Source: a virus. Taken from it: a stretch of DNA of 64,000 nt. Location: positions 41,083 to 105,082 of the IMG/VR virus record IMGVR_UViG_3300022903_000002. One strand, 5' to 3'. The notes under the pieces are model-generated. The model was not told the origin of the DNA. It worked only from the letters and a program-made list of their open reading frames with translations, and searched no databases. Within the stretch, counting starts at the first letter, position 1. Every line of letters starts with the position of its first letter. A program made the position numbers and the translations under genes. Positions 48,891 to 56,317 of the stretch are shown one piece after another.

Positions 48891-50059
48891 CACCTGGCGA
48901 CCTCGCCGCACGCATCGACCGCCTGTGCGACCAGCTCGTCTCCAGCGGGGATCTACGAAGCCCTGTCTGGCGGGCTGCATTCCACGCGGTCCCGCGGCAC
49001 CTGTTCGTCCCTGACAGGGCCTGGGCTTCCCCGAACGGCCCCGAAGCCGGCTACTCGATCGACCGTTCCTCCGACATGGACGGCTGGCTCGACGCCGTGT
49101 ACTCCGACGCCGCGATCATCACCCAACGCAACGACGGGCGAGCGGACGTCAACGGCGGTGGTGAACCGTCGAGTTCATGCTCCGCGCCGGCGACCGTCGC
49201 AGAGTTCCTCGAGTATCTGACCCCGGACGACTTCAACCGGGTCCTCGAGATCGGCACAGGAACCGGCTGGACTGCGGCGCTACTGTCGCACCGGGTCCGG
49301 GCCTGCAACGTCACATCCATCGATATCGATCCGGTCGTGTCCGAGACGGCAGCGAAGAACCTCGCGGAGACGGACTACCATCCGCGGCTGATCGTGGGCG
49401 ACGGGACGGCCGGCCACGGGTCCGGGGCGCCGTTCGACCGGGTTCATGTGGCGGTGGGCGTCGCGGACATCCCTCATGCGTGGGTCGACCAGACACGCCC
49501 GGGTGGGGTGATCGTGTTGCCGTTCATGCCCGGGTACGGCTTCGGGTGGCTCGCCCGCCTGCACGTCCTCGGTGACGGCACGGCGGTGGGCCGGTTCGTT
49601 GGGTCTGCCGGGTACATGATGCTCCGCGGGCAGCGTCCGGCATGCCGGGCGATCCCAGATCTGCCGAAGGCCGGGCTGGTCGAGTCGACTACGCGACTGG
49701 ATCCGCGGCGGGTCCACACGGACACGAACGTCGACCTGTTCATCGCTGCGTCGATGCCGGGCGTTCAGGAGCGCCTCTTCTACGGCGACGGTGATGCGGC
49801 GGACGAGTGCACGCTGTGGCTCATCGAGTCGGGTGACACGGGGTCGTGGGCGTCCGTGGACTACGTCCCGGGCCGGGCCGAGTTCGTCGTGGAGCAGTAC
49901 GGTGCGCGCCGTCTGTGGGACGAGGTTGAGGGGACGTACATGCGGTGGCTTGGCTGGGGGCGGCCGGGCATCGAACGGCTCGGGCTAACGGTCTCACCGG
50001 ACGGCCAGTACGTGTGGTTGGACTCCCCGGACCGCGTGTTGACGCCGGGTGGGGGATGA
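48887..50059 (+). CDS. PIMT-like O-methyltransferase (aspartyl)
   Basis: 390 residues, GTG start coupled to the peptide gene. Residues 1-200 match protein-L-isoaspartate methyltransferase: AVPRHLFVPDRAW, SAPATVAEFLEYL (substrate loop), and the SAM motif VLEIGTGTGWTAALL (119-133) followed by VTSIDIDP. The C-terminal 190 residues are an extra domain absent from housekeeping PIMT (about 210 residues) and present in the RiPP-associated homologues. Likely methylates Asp in the upstream peptide, leading to aspartimide/isoAsp. Confidence 0.75.
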   Translation: MTPGDLAARIDRLCDQLVSSGDLRSPVWRAAFHAVPRHLFVPDRAWASPNGPEAGYSIDRSSDMDGWLDAVYSDAAIITQRNDGRADVNGGGEPSSSCSAPATVAEFLEYLTPDDFNRVLEIGTGTGWTAALLSHRVRACNVTSIDIDPVVSETAAKNLAETDYHPRLIVGDGTAGHGSGAPFDRVHVAVGVADIPHAWVDQTRPGGVIVLPFMPGYGFGWLARLHVLGDGTAVGRFVGSAGYMMLRGQRPACRAIPDLPKAGLVESTTRLDPRRVHTDTNVDLFIAASMPGVQERLFYGDGDAADECTLWLIESGDTGSWASVDYVPGRAEFVVEQYGARRLWDEVEGTYMRWLGWGRPGIERLGLTVSPDGQYVWLDSPDRVLTPGGG

Positions 50060-50240
50060 CCTCGACGAGGCTCGTCACGTCAACGAGGGCGAGCGCCTGG
50101 TCCATTTCGCTGCGGCGGTAGTAGCCACGCCCGAGGAGGATGCGGTGGTGCCAGGACACCCTGATCCACTGCTGCGGGCCGTGGCCACGGTCGAGGACAA
50201 CTATCTCAAGGCGTCGTCCGTCTGCGTCGACCATGACCAT
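49821..50240 (-). CDS. Small protein antisense-overlapping the methyltransferase 3' end
   Basis: 139 residues if read to its stop. The first 65 (MVDADGRRLEIVVLDRGHGPQQWIRVSWHHRILLGRGYYRRSEMDQALALVDVTSLVEVI) look like a genuine conserved small-protein type. The rest is Pro/Arg-rich and lies antisense to the methyltransferase gene, so it is probably a run-on after loss of the original stop. Start 50240 (or 50234) has a poor ribosome site. Confidence 0.4.
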   Translation of the reverse strand: MVMVDADGRRLEIVVLDRGHGPQQWIRVSWHHRILLGRGYYRRSEMDQALALVDVTSLVEVIPHPASTRGPGSPTTRTGRPVRPLARAVRCPAAPSQATACTSPQPRPTDGAHRTAPRRTRPGPGRSPRTPTTPCHPTR

Positions 50241-50356
50241 GGCGGACAGAGTACCTACCTGGCAAAATGCGGTGTGGAGCTTAGCGCCCCCGCTTACTAC
50301 TGGCCGGCGGGGGACTTCCAGGCGAACTTGTTGTTCCGGTTCAGGTCCCGCATCGG

Positions 50357-50683
50357 TCAGTCCTCCAGCTTGATCGCTCGCAGGGCCGCGTTGACCCGCT
50401 GCTCCCGTGCCGTGTTCGCGTGACTCGGGCGCGGCTTGCAGCAGGCAAGCTGCACACGCCATCGATCCTTGCCGAGATGGTCAGGAACGAGCTTCCACGA
50501 CGCGGTTGTCGGTTCATCCACGATCAGTTCGAAGCCGCGCCACTGCAGTTCGGCGTTCCGGCCTACCTGCTCCAGCACGATCAGTTCCAGTGTCCGGCCG
50601 GCAAGGCGAAGGAACTCTGCGACGAGGATGCGATGAACGGCTGCGGCATAGCGCTGGGCGGCCTGCTCTGTGATCGTCGCCAT
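50357..50683 (-). CDS. Small unknown protein
   Basis: 108 residues from ATG 50683. TEQAAQRYAAAVHRILVAEFLRLAGRTLELIVLEQVGRNAELQWRGFELIVDEPTTASWKLVP..., helical then beta, with two adjacent Cys. No family recognised. Confidence 0.5.
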   Translation of the reverse strand: MATITEQAAQRYAAAVHRILVAEFLRLAGRTLELIVLEQVGRNAELQWRGFELIVDEPTTASWKLVPDHLGKDRWRVQLACCKPRPSHANTAREQRVNAALRAIKLED

Positions 50684-50687
50684 CGGG

Positions 50688-50891
50688 TCAGTCCTCAACT
50701 TCCTGCCAGTCGGACACGACCGTGTGTGTCGTGGCGTCGTAACTCAGGACGACGAGGACGCCCTCGCCTCGCTCGTTCTCCACGATCGCGTCCTCGGCAT
50801 CCTCGCGCGAACCGAAGGGGAAGACGACACCTGTCTTCCAGCGGGCGCCGTACTGCTGCTTAATCTCGGGCTGCTTCTTGCGTGTGGCCAT
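50688..50891 (-). CDS. Small unknown protein
   Basis: 67 residues. ARWKTGVVFPFGSREDAEDAIVENERGEGVLVVLSYDATTHTVVSDWQEVED, a small alpha-beta fold. In line with the tiny leftward genes on both sides. Confidence 0.5.
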   Translation of the reverse strand: MATRKKQPEIKQQYGARWKTGVVFPFGSREDAEDAIVENERGEGVLVVLSYDATTHTVVSDWQEVED

Positions 50892-50894
50892 CAG

Positions 50895-51056
50895 TCAGCG
50901 CTCCAGCTCTGCCAGGTAGGCGTTCAGGCTCTCGACCGTTGCCCGGAGATGCTGGACATTGATGACACCGCCGGTCTTGAGGATCTCGGCGGCCTTCTGG
51001 ACGTCCCAGAGCGCGCGGTAGTAGGGCCTGTCGTCCGCCGCCGTGTTGGTACTCAT
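50895..51056 (-). CDS. 53-residue helical protein
   Basis: ATG 51056. MSTNTAADDRPYYRALWDVQKAAEILKTGGVINVQHLRATVESLNAYLAELER; starts like the next gene upstream (MSTN). Unknown. Confidence 0.5.
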   Translation of the reverse strand: MSTNTAADDRPYYRALWDVQKAAEILKTGGVINVQHLRATVESLNAYLAELER

Positions 51057-51149
51057 CTCGTTTTCCTTTGCTGCTGGGGGATGGTCTTGTCTGGTGCCCT
51101 CCCGTGTCTCGCTCACGGTGCCCGGCAGACCGGGAAAGGGCTGTGGAGG

Positions 51150-51446
51150 TCAGAAGAACTCGTGCCGGACGAACAGGACGCCTTCTTCCATCCACTCACC
51201 CCTCTCGGCGCGCGGACGGCGGATGTTCCGGCGGCCCGGCTCCGTGGGAACTACCTCTGCGATCATCTCCTCCGGGCTGTACTCAACGCCGTGCTCGGCG
51301 AAGATCCGGTGACCAGCCAGCATCGCCTTCCAGTCGGCGAAACTGTCGACACCCTCGGGGGCCTTGGCCGTGAAGTGCCCGGCGGCCCACTTGCCGATGT
51401 GGTCTGCCTCGTTGTCGGGGCTGTCGAGGTAGTAGTTGGTGCTCAT
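51150..51446 (-). CDS. Conserved phage-type small protein
   Basis: 98 residues from ATG 51446 with GAGAAGGAG upstream. MSTNYYLDSPDNEADHIGKWAAGHFTAKAPEGVDSFADWKAMLAGHRIFAEHGVEYSPEEMIAEV is of a type frequent in actinophages. Unknown role. Confidence 0.6.
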   Translation of the reverse strand: MSTNYYLDSPDNEADHIGKWAAGHFTAKAPEGVDSFADWKAMLAGHRIFAEHGVEYSPEEMIAEVVPTEPGRRNIRRPRAERGEWMEEGVLFVRHEFF

Positions 51447-51538
51447 CCGGAACTCCTTCTCACTGGGGGTCGTATCTGGTGCCCCCCCGCGTCGTGAACG
51501 CGGAGCCGGTCTCACCGGAAAGGGCTAGGAATCAGGCT

Positions 51539-51667
51539 TTACCAGCTGCGGCGTCCCGAGACGACACGATCCGCATGCTCCCAGGCGCCCTTCACGTCGA
51601 ACCCCCACCCGCGCGCCTCATCGAAAGCGGCGGCCCAGAGGTTCTTCTCGATGTCCTTGATCTCCAC
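51539..51667 (-). CDS. 42-residue protein
   Basis: GTG 51667 after GAGGAG. MEIKDIEKNLWAAAFDEARGWGFDVKGAWEHADRVVSGRRSW. Helical. Unknown. Confidence 0.45.
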   Translation of the reverse strand: MEIKDIEKNLWAAAFDEARGWGFDVKGAWEHADRVVSGRRSW

Positions 51668-51717
51668 CGCACGGTCTCCTCGCTCGTTTCGGGGCTGGCT
51701 GATGCAGGCAGGCAAGG

Positions 51718-51990
51718 TCACCCGCAGGTCGGGCACGCCTCGTTGTTGTGCTCGACACCGCACCCACGGCACCTGTGGAACGACGCCCAGTACGCCTTCG
51801 CGTCGATGCGAGTGAGGGAGGACTCGCGGACCCCGCGGAGCTGAACGTCCCGGTCCGGGTCGGTGGCGAAGGCGATGTCGTAGTGGCCACACATGGCGCC
51901 GACGATCACGACCGTGCCGTGGTAGTTCGGCTTGGAGCCGTGGTACTCGGCGACGTCTCCGACCCGGAGCGTCATGGTCGCAGCGGTCAT
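51718..51990 (-). CDS. Small protein with C-terminal zinc ribbon
   Basis: 90 residues. N-terminal SH3-like barrel (RVGDVAEYHGSKPNYHGTVVIVGAMCGHYDIAF), C-terminal CRGCGVEHNNEACPTCG with two CxxC pairs. Nucleic-acid or protein binding is possible. ATGA overlap with the gene upstream. Confidence 0.55.
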   Translation of the reverse strand: MTAATMTLRVGDVAEYHGSKPNYHGTVVIVGAMCGHYDIAFATDPDRDVQLRGVRESSLTRIDAKAYWASFHRCRGCGVEHNNEACPTCG

Positions 51991-52079
51991 CTCGGTCTCC
52001 TCGGGTCGCAGTGGCGGGTGACCTCTACCCAGACCGTGTCGCCGGTGTGGGGGTCGGTTCCGATCTCGGTGCGGGTCAT
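51987..52079 (-). CDS. 30-residue peptide at the operon start
   Basis: ATG 52079 with GAGGGAGTACGG upstream; ATGA overlap with the next gene. MTRTEIGTDPHTGDTVWVEVTRHCDPRRPR. First gene after the divergent promoter region. Confidence 0.45.
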   Translation of the reverse strand: MTRTEIGTDPHTGDTVWVEVTRHCDPRRPR

Positions 52080-52096
52080 CCGTACTCCCTCGTGCT

Positions 52097-52173
52097 GTTT
52101 CTGTACTAACAGATTAAGGCTCGACATGCTGGTCATGCAAGGGTTCAGCTGATATTTTTGTGAGTACAGAAAC
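52097..52173. promoter_or_regulatory. Divergent promoter with a long inverted repeat
   Basis: GTTTCTGTACT (52097-52107) and AGTACAGAAAC (52163-52173) are perfect 11-bp inverted copies 55 bp apart, one near each of the two divergent starts. The region between is AT-rich for this DNA (GATATTTTTG). It fits one repressor controlling both directions, probably the RHH protein at 52199. Confidence 0.55.
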
Positions 52174-52198
52174 TGATCTCCAGCGGGAGGGTACGGCT

Positions 52199-52453
52199 AT
52201 GATTCCGTTCTCACAGAAACCAGCCCCGAGGAGCGCCGTGCCACGCCCGCCAACAGGCGAAACCCCGATCCAGCACACCCGGGTTGACCAAGACGATTGG
52301 GACGACCTGGAGTCGGCGGTCGGACGCCAGCGCGCGAGGATCGTGCGCGACCTCATCCGCTGGTACCTGCGACGACCTGGCGCGGCATTGCCTGAGCGCC
52401 CATCCCGCGAACAGATCGCCGAAATCGCGCGGGCGCGGATCACGGGCGAATGA
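52199..52453 (+). CDS. RHH-like DNA-binding protein
   Basis: 84 residues from ATG 52199 (GGGAGGG upstream; a GTG at 52160 is weaker). Core IQHTRVDQDDWDDLESAVGRQRARIVRDLIRWYLRRPG reads as a ribbon-helix-helix (Arc/MetJ) domain. Overlaps the nuclease gene by four bases, so the two form one unit. Confidence 0.6.
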   Translation: MIPFSQKPAPRSAVPRPPTGETPIQHTRVDQDDWDDLESAVGRQRARIVRDLIRWYLRRPGAALPERPSREQIAEIARARITGE

Positions 52454-52773
52454 GCCGAGGGACCGCCGTCTACCGCCTCTACGATGCCGCCGACGTTCTC
52501 CTGTATGTGGGGGTAGCGAACAGGCCCGACGAGCGCTGGGGAACACACCGGAATAAACCCTGGTGGTCTCAGGTGGCACGGACCGAGATCGAGTGGCATC
52601 CGACCCGGGACATTGCGCTGCGGTGTGAAGCCGCAGTGATCCACGAGAAGAATCCGCTCCATAACCAGGTGGTCCCGAATCTGGATGGGTCAACAAAAGG
52701 GGCTCGTCTTCGGAGTGACGCATCATGCCTCGCTATACGGCGTGGTCCTCGCCCCCGGAAGAGCCGGGGCTGA
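52450..52773 (+). CDS. GIY-YIG nuclease-like protein
   Basis: 107 residues. VYRLYD (7-12) and LLYVGVA (17-23) stand for GIY and YIG; R29, H33 (DERWGTHR), E60 (LRCEAAVI) and N72 (NPLHN) follow at the right spacing. Compact stand-alone form frequent in actinobacterial mobile elements. Could be a homing or restriction-like endonuclease. The last 30 residues (Arg/Lys/Pro) may be a fused tail. Confidence 0.7.
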   Translation: MSRGTAVYRLYDAADVLLYVGVANRPDERWGTHRNKPWWSQVARTEIEWHPTRDIALRCEAAVIHEKNPLHNQVVPNLDGSTKGARLRSDASCLAIRRGPRPRKSRG

Positions 52774-52831
52774 GAGAGAGCCGGGCCCGCTGCCACCCCT
52801 CAAGCGGAAACGGGCCCGGCGGTCTATGGGG

Positions 52832-52981
52832 TTACGCAGCGACCGTGACATCAGCAGCAGCGAGGACCCGGTCACGCCACTCCCGATACCGGGCCATCTC
52901 CTCCTCCGCCGCACCCTCAGCCAGGAGCTCACGCCCGAGGTCATGGACCGCGAGGATCTCAATGGTCGACGTCTCATCCAT
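52832..52981 (-). CDS. 49-residue acidic protein
   Basis: ATG 52981 with GGGAGACGGC upstream. MDETSTIEILAVHDLGRELLAEGAAEEEMARYREWRDRVLAAADVTVAA. Helical; unknown. Ends the leftward operon. Confidence 0.45.
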   Translation of the reverse strand: MDETSTIEILAVHDLGRELLAEGAAEEEMARYREWRDRVLAAADVTVAA

Positions 52982-53537
52982 TGCCGTCTCCCGATGGAAC
53001 CTCGACGGTGAAGTACCTGTAGCCGGCATCATTCCCGGTCCGGGTGCCGGGGCTGTCCGCACGCCACACGACGATCCCCACATCCCGCATGGCCGTGACG
53101 AGCCGCTCAACGTCATCGTTGTTGCCGCGGAGGCTCATCTTCGCGATGCCGGGCACGAGCGTGACCCCGGAGCGCTCACGATCCTCAGCGCGTGGCGAGG
53201 GTTCGCTGGCGCGCACGGCAAGCGCCTCATGCTTCGTGCGTTCCCACGAGTCGGAGGCGTAGCGGCTCTGATCTTCGCTCACGGCCCGCTCAACCGCGGT
53301 CCCGGCGGCGCGTCGCTGGAGAGACTCGCACGTCACGTTGCCTGCCTCGACGATGTCCTCGTATGTGGAGGTCACCCAGTGGTCGCCCCGGCAGGTCTGC
53401 ACGAGACGCTCGACGCGGATGGCCGGCTCATTGAGGCTGGACACCGACAAGTACGCCTCTACCGCGGACTCGCGTACCGTGCCCGAGTACAGGACGTCCT
53501 CGCCTGGGTGCTTCACGGTGTAGCGGTAGTCGCTCAT
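52974..53537 (-). CDS. Unknown 187-residue protein
   Basis: ATG 53537. Helical/beta protein (TVKHPGEDVLYSGTVRESAVEAYLSVSSLNEPAIRVERLV ...) with two Cys. The C-terminal half contains RLVTAMRDVGIVVWRADSPGTRTGNDAGYRYFTVEV. No family recognised. Confidence 0.5.
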   Translation of the reverse strand: MSDYRYTVKHPGEDVLYSGTVRESAVEAYLSVSSLNEPAIRVERLVQTCRGDHWVTSTYEDIVEAGNVTCESLQRRAAGTAVERAVSEDQSRYASDSWERTKHEALAVRASEPSPRAEDRERSGVTLVPGIAKMSLRGNNDDVERLVTAMRDVGIVVWRADSPGTRTGNDAGYRYFTVEVPSGDGNG

Positions 53538-53788
53538 CGGCCGCTCACCCCTGTGGCCCGGCCGTCGCCATCCACCTGCCCCTGGAGTTCACGGGCCTGC
53601 CGCCATGCAGCAGAGGCGACCTCCCGCGACTCCTCATCCCCGTGCTCGCAGGCGATGAGCGTCAGCGTCTCGGCCTTGCGGCGCTGGTAGGGGAGAAGCT
53701 CGGCGGCAGGGACACCGTGGCGCTGCCCGAAGGCGGTGGCGATACGGGCGATCTCGCCGATCTCGGCGGCCAGACTCTGGGCGCTCAC
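53534..53788 (-). CDS. Small helical protein
   Basis: 84 residues, overlapping both neighbours by four bases. AAEIGEIARIATAFGQRHGVPAAELLPYQRRKAETLTLIACEHGDEESREVASAAWRQAREL. Unknown. Confidence 0.5.
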   Translation of the reverse strand: MSAQSLAAEIGEIARIATAFGQRHGVPAAELLPYQRRKAETLTLIACEHGDEESREVASAAWRQARELQGQVDGDGRATGVSGR

Positions 53789-54012
53789 TGCTCCACCGCC
53801 TCGTGGTCGTCGCAGGCGAAGAGCGGGGAGTTGTCAGGCAGCGACCCGATGAACGTCTTCGGTCCGATGAGGGCGCGCTGGCAGTTCGCGTACACGCACC
53901 GCATGCCGGAGCGCTGGGCGAGGGTGAGGTTGGCGGGGTCGATCACTCGGCCTGGTTCGGCGGCCAGCAAACTTGGAGTCATTTCGACTGAGTCGAAAAT
54001 CGCGTCGCTCAC
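53785..54012 (-). CDS. Small zinc-finger-like protein
   Basis: 75 residues with CVYANCQRALIGPKTFIGSLPDNSPLFACDDH, three Cys and one His in a ribbon pattern. Unknown. Confidence 0.5.
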   Translation of the reverse strand: MSDAIFDSVEMTPSLLAAEPGRVIDPANLTLAQRSGMRCVYANCQRALIGPKTFIGSLPDNSPLFACDDHEAVEQ

Positions 54013-54542
54013 GAAGCCACCTCCGTAACAGCTCCCAGTCGCTGCGCTCTCTTGCGCTCGGCTCGCTTACGCTCCCATTCGTTGTGGCACTTGCGGCACT
54101 TCCGCTCGCCGTGCGACCCGAGCTTGATGTTCTCGGGGGTATAGGCATGGCCGGCGGGGCATTCAGTCTTCAGGGTCTGCCAGTTCTTCCGCTGACCCTC
54201 TGTATTTATGCGGCCCCTGTTCACCTCAGGTGTTACTGCACGGAGGTGGAACGGGTTGCAGCAAGACCGGTGAGGGCACCTGTCTCCTGCGACACAACTC
54301 GGATTCCAGCTATGGCAGATGTGGTCGATCTCCAGGCCAGGAGATATCGGTCCCACCATCTGCTCATAGACGAACCGATGTGGCCGGATCGTGGTGGTCT
54401 TTCCGCCACCCAGCCCGATGGAATGGATCCCGTAGCCTCGGCCGTTCTGTGTGCCGAGCCACGGCCAACATTCGTCGGGACCTCGTTTTTGGATCCGGGA
54501 CCAGATCCGGTCCGCGAGTGGGATGCGAGATGCGCGCGACAT
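54009..54542 (-). CDS. HNH endonuclease
   Basis: 177 residues from ATG 54542; the frame stays open another 384 bases but that part is the att region read as protein. Pattern CWPWLGTQNGRGYG, LEIDHICHSWNPSC (His74) and CCNPFHLRAVTPEVN (Asn96, His99) is the HNH fold with paired Cys zinc sites. The C-terminal CPAGHAYTPENIK...CRKCHNEWERKRAERKRAQ is a second zinc module often seen with HNH homing enzymes. First gene of the leftward operon next to the att site. Confidence 0.75.
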   Translation of the reverse strand: MSRASRIPLADRIWSRIQKRGPDECWPWLGTQNGRGYGIHSIGLGGGKTTTIRPHRFVYEQMVGPISPGLEIDHICHSWNPSCVAGDRCPHRSCCNPFHLRAVTPEVNRGRINTEGQRKNWQTLKTECPAGHAYTPENIKLGSHGERKCRKCHNEWERKRAERKRAQRLGAVTEVAS

Positions 54543-54559
54543 CAGGTTGACCTCCGGTC

Positions 54560-54797
54560 GGGAGCACGGGGAGCACGGACGTGCTTTTCGGGGGTGCTCT
54601 CGGTCCTCTGCTGTCCGAGCCTGTCCGGTCTCAACCAGGAGATTTAGGGTCTGACCTGCGTGGAGGTTTAGGGAAACCTCGTTCACACCGAAGAGGTCAC
54701 TGGTTCGAACCCAGTATCGCCCACCCAAGGTCAGGCCCGCTTTTCCGGTCAGGACAAGATCGGCTAGAGCGGTTCTCGGGAGCACATCTGGGAGCAC
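54560..54797. other. Attachment site: tRNA-Val(CAC) 3' half flanked by paired arm repeats (attP-like)
   Basis: 54679-54725 equals the 3' part of a tRNA-Val gene: anticodon loop TTCACAC (anticodon CAC), stem, variable loop, T arm GGTTCGAACCC and acceptor strand ATCGCCCACC. No 5' half is present upstream. GGGAGCAC occurs at 54560 and 54569 on the left and at 54778 and 54790 on the right, as expected of integrase arm-binding sites. The integrase gene ends 102 bases to the right of the core. Confidence 0.75.
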
Positions 54798-54826
54798 GGT
54801 AACACGGCAGAGAGACATTTCGCCTG

Positions 54827-56308
54827 TCATGCGGTCCCACCATCCGTGTCGCTGAGCAGCTTGTGTAGCAACGGTACGGGCGATGTCGGACAGATCTCCC
54901 GACGTGCAGCGAGTGTTCTCAACCACCGACGTTGCAGCGCATCGATCAGTTCCGCTCGCATCGCGTCGGACACATGGGTATACCGGCCGCCCATGCCTGG
55001 CTCGCGGTGCCCCATCCGCTCACGCTGCAGAATCCGCGGGATGCGGTCTTCTTCCATGTGCGTGTTGTGTCCATGCCGAAGCCCGTGCGGAACGACGCCC
55101 TTCTTGACGGGTAGCCACGACGCGAGCGCAACATCCTCGGGGATCCGGGAGCGCCCTTTACCCTGCCCGACCGCGGGCGGGGAGAAAGGAACACCGGGTT
55201 CGGCCATCGGCCATGCCTGTAGCGGTCGTCCCGGCCACGGATCTGCGTCGACCAAGACAGGTCTTGCCGGCACCTCAACGTCGCCGCGCTTGCGGGCAGG
55301 GTAGATGCCGTCCCAAGCCGGATGCCAAAACCGGCGCGCGTAGTTGCTTCGACGGAAGTGTCCACCATTTGGTCCCAAGAAGACCCAGCCGGTGCCGCCG
55401 CAGTCTCTGCCACGTCCATCGCACTCGCATCGCCCGCTGTGTTCGCCCGAGACGCCCTGGAGAAGATCGTGGAGGAACGGGGGCAGATCGACCCGGGAGA
55501 TGCCGTCGCCGGGGTCGTGCGTGCGGTAGGAGTCGCTCTTAAGCGGCTCGCGGAGGAACTTCCCTGCGACCTCAGGTAGTTGCCAGTCGAGCTCGTAGAA
55601 GTATCCGACGCCGTCAGCCTGGAGGTACTTCCGCTGCATCCCCTGGACCTCAGCCCACCGCATGCCTGTCCAGCCGATGGTGACGACCATGGCGAAGTCC
55701 AGGTCCCGGCCGGACAGGACCGAGATCCGCTCCGCGGCGAGTACCACCTCGAGCGAGGAGGGCCACTTCTTCGCTGCACGGCCGCGCCCCACTCTCCCCG
55801 AGCGACGGCCGCGAGCTCGAGGTGGCCGGGCGGCTGCGTTGGTTCTCAGGTTCGTGTTCGGGTCGAGAGCAGCGTCTCCGAGGATGGTGAACAGAAGGCT
55901 CCGTGCAGACGCGGCGGTGGTGGCGGCGTAATCGCGTTTGATGCCGTTCTCCCACACTGTGATCTCCAGTGTGGTGAGCGTCTCGAGAGTGCGGCCCCCG
56001 AACGCGGGCAGGATGAACGCTTCGATGTACCAGCGGTAGTTGTTGGTGGTGTTCCGGCTGAGATCTTGCGCCGGCCACCACATGTTGACCCATGTACTCA
56101 CCGTCAGGCTCTCTGGGCTGGCTGGATCGATAGGTGCTGCCTGGCCGAGCTGCTCCCAGCCGTACTTCTCAGCAGCGACTTTGTCGGCGAATGGCACGCC
56201 TTCGCCGTCGCGGGTGGCGGAGCGTAGGTCACCGTTCTGGTCGGGCCAGCGGACACGCCAGCGGTCGCCACGTCGCTCGACGAACGGGCGTCTACGGTTC
56301 GGCGGCAT
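54827..56308 (-). CDS. int: AICE-type tyrosine integrase (second of two)
   Basis: 493 residues. N-terminal AP2-like arm-binding domain (ERRGDRWRVRWPDQNGDLRS), core-binding domain (about 65-150), catalytic domain with Arg217 (TGMRWAE), His408 and Arg411 (HGLRHGHNTH), His434 (MGHREP) and Tyr443 (GRYTHV). Two insertions, a Cys cluster (C294, C296, C303) and a long Pro-rich linker before the HxxR box, are typical of Streptomyces AICE/prophage integrases. Stop lies beside the tRNA-Val core, the classical int-attP layout. Confidence 0.9.
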   Translation of the reverse strand: MPPNRRRPFVERRGDRWRVRWPDQNGDLRSATRDGEGVPFADKVAAEKYGWEQLGQAAPIDPASPESLTVSTWVNMWWPAQDLSRNTTNNYRWYIEAFILPAFGGRTLETLTTLEITVWENGIKRDYAATTAASARSLLFTILGDAALDPNTNLRTNAAARPPRARGRRSGRVGRGRAAKKWPSSLEVVLAAERISVLSGRDLDFAMVVTIGWTGMRWAEVQGMQRKYLQADGVGYFYELDWQLPEVAGKFLREPLKSDSYRTHDPGDGISRVDLPPFLHDLLQGVSGEHSGRCECDGRGRDCGGTGWVFLGPNGGHFRRSNYARRFWHPAWDGIYPARKRGDVEVPARPVLVDADPWPGRPLQAWPMAEPGVPFSPPAVGQGKGRSRIPEDVALASWLPVKKGVVPHGLRHGHNTHMEEDRIPRILQRERMGHREPGMGGRYTHVSDAMRAELIDALQRRWLRTLAARREICPTSPVPLLHKLLSDTDGGTA

Positions 56309-56317
56309 GGTCAGAGG

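Noticed and set aside
50297-50353. An 18-residue - strand ORF (MRDLNRNNKFAWKSPAGQ)
   Set aside because: Reasonable codons and start, but too short to support without homologues or coupling.
50049-50423. A 124-codon + strand ORF after the PIMT gene
   Set aside because: Antisense to a more plausible small protein, lacks a ribosome site and has no domain pattern.
54661-54740. A complete tRNA-Val gene
   Set aside because: Only the anticodon loop to acceptor end is present; the sequence before it does not form D arm or 5' acceptor.
54009-54926. A 305-residue open frame on the - strand over the att site
   Set aside because: The N-terminal 128 residues are the tRNA-Val fragment and arm repeats read as protein; the HNH domain and the first sensible start (54542) lie downstream.
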